The translations under genes and the position numbers were made by a program. Source: RPQJ01 sp963744735 (GTDB lineage Bacteria; Pseudomonadota; Gammaproteobacteria; Steroidobacterales; Steroidobacteraceae). From it: a stretch of 64,000 bases of DNA. Shown here one piece after another: positions 61,570-64,000 of this stretch (the stretch's first letter is position 1; each line of letters starts with the position of its first letter). The stretch lies in contig CAVUVH010000019.1 of NCBI GenBank assembly GCA_963744735.1, forward strand, positions 186,001-250,000, written 5' to 3'. The notes beneath the pieces are model-generated. The model ran no database searches and was not told the DNA's origin. It saw only the letters and a list, made by a program, of their open reading frames with translations.

Positions 61570-63444
61570 TCAGTTCAGCAATGCGCTTGCGACGCGATAG
61601 GTGATGAACGACGCGAGGTAAGCGAGGGCGAACAGGTAGGCGGCCATCGCCAGCGGATAGCGCCAGGAGTTGGTTTCGCGCTTGACGACGACCAGTGTCG
61701 ACAGGCACTGCGGTGCAAACACATACCAGGCGAGCAGCGACAGCGCCGTGGCGAGGCTCCAGGTCTGCGCGATCATCGGCACCAGCGTCGCCGCCACGTC
61801 GCCCTCGTTCGACAGCGAGTACACGGTGCCGAGCGCGCCGACCGCGACTTCGCGCGCCGCCAGCCCCGGGACCAGTGCCAGCGAGATCTGCCAGTTGAAA
61901 CCGATCGGCGCGAACACGACCTCGAGCCAGCGCCCGAGCGTGCCGGCGAAGCTGTAGAGGATGGCCGGCCCCTCGGCACCGGGCGGCGGCGCCGGATAGG
62001 TGCTGAGGAACCACAGCACGATCATCAGCGCGAGGATGATCGTGCCGACCCGCTGCAGGAACACCTTGGTGCGCTCCCACAGGCCGATCAGCAGGTTGTT
62101 GAGGTGCGGCCAGTGGTACTCCGGCAGCTCCAGCAGCAGCGGGTGGTAGGCCGTGCGCAGCGCCGTGCGCTTCAGCAGGAAAGCCACGCCCATGGCCGCG
62201 ATGATGCCGGCGAAATACAGCGTGAACAGCACCAGGCCCTGCAGGTTGAACGGCCCCACCGGTTGCGCGGGAATGAATGCGGCGATCACCAGCGCATACA
62301 CCGGCAGCCGTGCCGAACAGGTCATCAGCGGCGCGATCATGATCGTGGCCATGCGGTCACGCAGGTTGGGGATCGTGCGCGTCGCCATGATGCCCGGGAC
62401 CGCGCACGCAAAACTCGACAGCAGCGGGATGAAGGCGCGGCCGGAGAGGCCCACGCTGCCCATCAGCCGGTCGAGCAGGTACGCGGCGCGCGGCAGGTAG
62501 CCGCTGTCCTCCAGCGCGAGGATGAACAGGAACAGGATCAGGATCTGCGGCAGGAACACCAGCACGCTGCCGGCACCCGCGATCACTCCATCCACCAGCA
62601 GGCTGCGCAGCGCGCCGTCCGGCAGTGCCTGGTGCAGCCAGCCGGCCACCGCGTTGACGCCGGTGTCGATCAGCTCCATCGGGATCGCCGCCCAGCTGAA
62701 CACGGCCTGGAACACGAAGAACAGCACGGCTGCGAGGATGATCGGGCCCGCGACGGGATGCATGACCAGCGCGTCGAAGCGGGCGAGGGCGCGCTTGCGC
62801 GCAGGCTCCGCATACCCCGCCGCCTGCAGGATGCGACGCACTTCGCGCTGGGTCTGCTTGATCTCGGCGAAGCTCGGTTCGTGCCAGGCGACGGCCGGGC
62901 GCGTGCCCGGATGCGGCAAGGCCTCGAGCTGGTCGACCAGCTGCCGGACGCCGTCATGATCCACCGCGACGGTCTCCACGACCGGCACACGCAGTTCCTG
63001 TTCCAGGCGGGTGCGATCGAGGCGATAGCCGCGATCGGCGGCGAGGTCGCTCATGTTCAGGGCGACGATCATCGGCACGCCGAGATCGCGCAGTTCGAGC
63101 ACCAGCCGCAGGTTGAGCCGCAGGTTGGTGGCATCGACCACGCAGACCACGAATTCGGGCGGCGGCTCGTCGGCGAGCCGGCCGAGCAGGAAATCGCGCG
63201 TGATCGCCTCGTCCAGCGTGGTCGGCGTCAGGCTGTAGGCGCCGGGAAGGTCGAGCACCTTGTACAGCCGCTGCCGCGCGGGGCCGACGAACTGCCCTTC
63301 CTTGCGCTCGACCGTGACACCGGCGTAATTCGCGACGCGCTGCCGGCTGCCGGTCAGGCGGTTGAAGAGCGCGGTCTTGCCGCAGTTCGGCACGCCCACG
63401 AGGGCGAGACGCATCGGATCGAGCGTCGCCGTCTGGCTGTTCAC
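61570..63444 (-). CDS. feoB: Ferrous iron transporter FeoB
   Basis: A 624-residue inner-membrane protein. The N-terminal G domain has G1 GVPNCGKT (about 17-24), G3 DLPGAYSL and G4 NMSD. The membrane part includes the two Gate motifs (SSFACAVPGIMATRTI; LVPGLAAREVAVGALGTVY). GTG start overlaps the feoA stop by 4 bases. It is shorter than E. coli FeoB (773), lacking most of the C-terminal tail, as in many FeoB proteins with separate small partners. It imports Fe(II) under low oxygen. Confidence 0.95.
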   Translation of the reverse strand: MNSQTATLDPMRLALVGVPNCGKTALFNRLTGSRQRVANYAGVTVERKEGQFVGPARQRLYKVLDLPGAYSLTPTTLDEAITRDFLLGRLADEPPPEFVVCVVDATNLRLNLRLVLELRDLGVPMIVALNMSDLAADRGYRLDRTRLEQELRVPVVETVAVDHDGVRQLVDQLEALPHPGTRPAVAWHEPSFAEIKQTQREVRRILQAAGYAEPARKRALARFDALVMHPVAGPIILAAVLFFVFQAVFSWAAIPMELIDTGVNAVAGWLHQALPDGALRSLLVDGVIAGAGSVLVFLPQILILFLFILALEDSGYLPRAAYLLDRLMGSVGLSGRAFIPLLSSFACAVPGIMATRTIPNLRDRMATIMIAPLMTCSARLPVYALVIAAFIPAQPVGPFNLQGLVLFTLYFAGIIAAMGVAFLLKRTALRTAYHPLLLELPEYHWPHLNNLLIGLWERTKVFLQRVGTIILALMIVLWFLSTYPAPPPGAEGPAILYSFAGTLGRWLEVVFAPIGFNWQISLALVPGLAAREVAVGALGTVYSLSNEGDVAATLVPMIAQTWSLATALSLLAWYVFAPQCLSTLVVVKRETNSWRYPLAMAAYLFALAYLASFITYRVASALLN

Positions 63445-63722
63445 GTGTCGTCCCGGGCCGCTTGTGGCTCGACCATCACCGCCAGTGCCTCGCGCCGGCG
63501 CAGCGCAAACGTCGTGTTGCCGAGCCGTATCGCCATCGGATCGGCGCCGGGCCAGATCTCCTCGACCACTTCCAGTGCCTCGCCCGGGACGAAGCCAAGC
63601 TCCAGCAGCCGCCGGCTGACCGTCGACTGTGCTTCGTCACCCAGGCTCTGCGCGTCGTCGCGCACATCGACGACCACGGCCCGGGCGCCTTTGCGCAACG
63701 TGGCCAGACTGACGGGGGGCAT
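63441..63722 (-). CDS. feoA: Ferrous iron transport protein FeoA
   Basis: A 93-residue SH3-like protein (VSLATLRKGARAVVVDV; RRLLELGFVPGEALEVVEEIWPGADPMAIRLGNTTFALRRREA). Cytoplasmic partner of FeoB, first gene of the operon. ATG at 63722, 45 bases from the Fur-box-like site. Confidence 0.94.
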   Translation of the reverse strand: MPPVSLATLRKGARAVVVDVRDDAQSLGDEAQSTVSRRLLELGFVPGEALEVVEEIWPGADPMAIRLGNTTFALRRREALAVMVEPQAARDDT

Positions 63723-63766
63723 GGCGAGCTTGGGTACCGGAATCAGGGGTGGGCAGTCTCGTCCTT

Positions 63767-63785
63767 AATGAGATTCGTTCGCAAC
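63767..63785. promoter_or_regulatory. Fur-box-like operator upstream of feoA
   Basis: AATGAGATTCGTTCGCAAC resembles proteobacterial Fur sites of the AATGAGAATCATTCGCATT type (about 15 of 19 positions). It lies in the expected place before feoA. Iron-dependent repression is the inference. Confidence 0.55.
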
Positions 63786-63884
63786 AAGGGAAATTCCCTG
63801 ATGCGAGTCAGGGCTCACCGCGCCTGCCCTGGCAGAGCAGCCGCCGGCGATCGAATTTTCCTATTCAGGGGATAGACGGAATGA

Positions 63885-63915
63885 TGTACAAAACCTGTAC
63901 ACACGTGCTTATAAT
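63885..63915 (+). promoter_or_regulatory. Promoter and twin TGTACA operator for the next plus-strand gene
   Basis: A perfect TATAAT (63910-63915) is preceded by two TGTACA boxes (63885-63890 and 63896-63901), 11 bp apart, which overlap the -35 position. The repeated palindromic hexamer on one helical face looks like a regulator site. The start codon is about 70 bases downstream. Confidence 0.6.
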
Positions 63916-63982
63916 CCCCCGTACCAAAAAGATGCCTGCCGTGAAACCGAGTCCCTTCGGGGCCGAATAGAGGAATCAAGCG

Positions 63983-64000
63983 ATGACGGAGTCAATCCTG
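63983..64000 (+). CDS. Start of a further gene, cut by the window edge
   Basis: ATG at 63983 preceded by an AGAGGA ribosome-binding site at 63970-63975; only MTESIL is visible. The TATAAT promoter upstream supports a real start. No identification is possible. Confidence 0.5.

Noticed and set aside
61393..63768. Long plus-strand open frame (791 codons) across feoB and feoA
   Set aside because: Shadow of unmistakable feoB and feoA on the minus strand; peptide is low-complexity Arg/Gln/His.

Overview
The window is chromosomal DNA of a GC-rich gammaproteobacterium. Evidence: a full 16S-tRNA-Ile(GAT)-tRNA-Ala(TGC)-23S-5S operon of gammaproteobacterial type, the ruvX-algH-tonB-gshB and Pil-Chp (pilGHIJ-chpA) blocks, the tyrS/M23-peptidase pair beside rRNA, and erpA, rppH, ampDE and pdxH. 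The 16S alone does not let me name a genus by eye. A striking property of the sequence itself is that about twenty otherwise healthy genes (tyrS, chpA, pilJ, ppx, btuF and others) are broken by single extra bases. In most cases the extra base and its neighbour are two synonymous third-position alternatives of one codon, which points to a consensus made from mixed strains rather than to real pseudogenes. Such genes are listed here as one CDS each, with the break positions.

Layout. 1-2.8 kb: end of a cytochrome c peroxidase, a DUF1254/DUF1214 protein and a secreted protein of unknown function. 2.9-4.1 kb: a decayed IS30-family element. 4.3-9.2 kb (minus strand): gshB, tonB-like, algH, ruvX, pyrB and a PyrK-like flavoprotein. 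9.4-19.2 kb: the Pil-Chp twitching chemosensory system. 19.2-32 kb: rsmE, ampD, ampE and a scattered cobalamin set (btuF, cobO, btuB behind a cobalamin riboswitch, btuD, btuC) mixed with an inositol-monophosphatase-like enzyme, an SMR pump, a membrane-anchored metalloprotease, pdxH, tyrA and a GGDEF protein. 32-38 kb: rppH, a DUF6776-like protein, erpA, ppx, M23 endopeptidase, tyrS. 38.1-43.75 kb: the rRNA operon with two promoters and a strong terminator.

43.9-52.2 kb is the most unusual part. It holds a GAF-PP2C-HATPase regulator, a STAS antagonist, an ECF sigma factor, its probable membrane anti-sigma partner, a membrane-anchored protein made of about 33 near-perfect NAAGV pentapeptide repeats, a large predicted secreted gluzincin-type protease/beta-propeller/barrel protein, and a PrsW-family membrane protease. 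A shared motif (ACCAACTTTCG-N12-GTAWTT) lies before both the sigma gene and the repeat-protein gene. Together these look like a partner-switching, sigma-controlled cell-surface module; the linkage is inference.

52.2-61.1 kb carries anaerobic or extracellular-type electron transfer. It has a PAS sigma-54 activator divergent from an octaheme cytochrome c lipoprotein with a well-spaced -24/-12 promoter, an ABC-F ATPase, an inner-membrane NapC/NirT-family multiheme cytochrome resembling ImcH, and a multiheme-c/cytochrome-b fusion resembling CbcL. 61.3-63.8 kb is a feoA-feoB-small Cys protein operon behind a Fur-box-like site. The window ends at the first codons of another gene with its own promoter.
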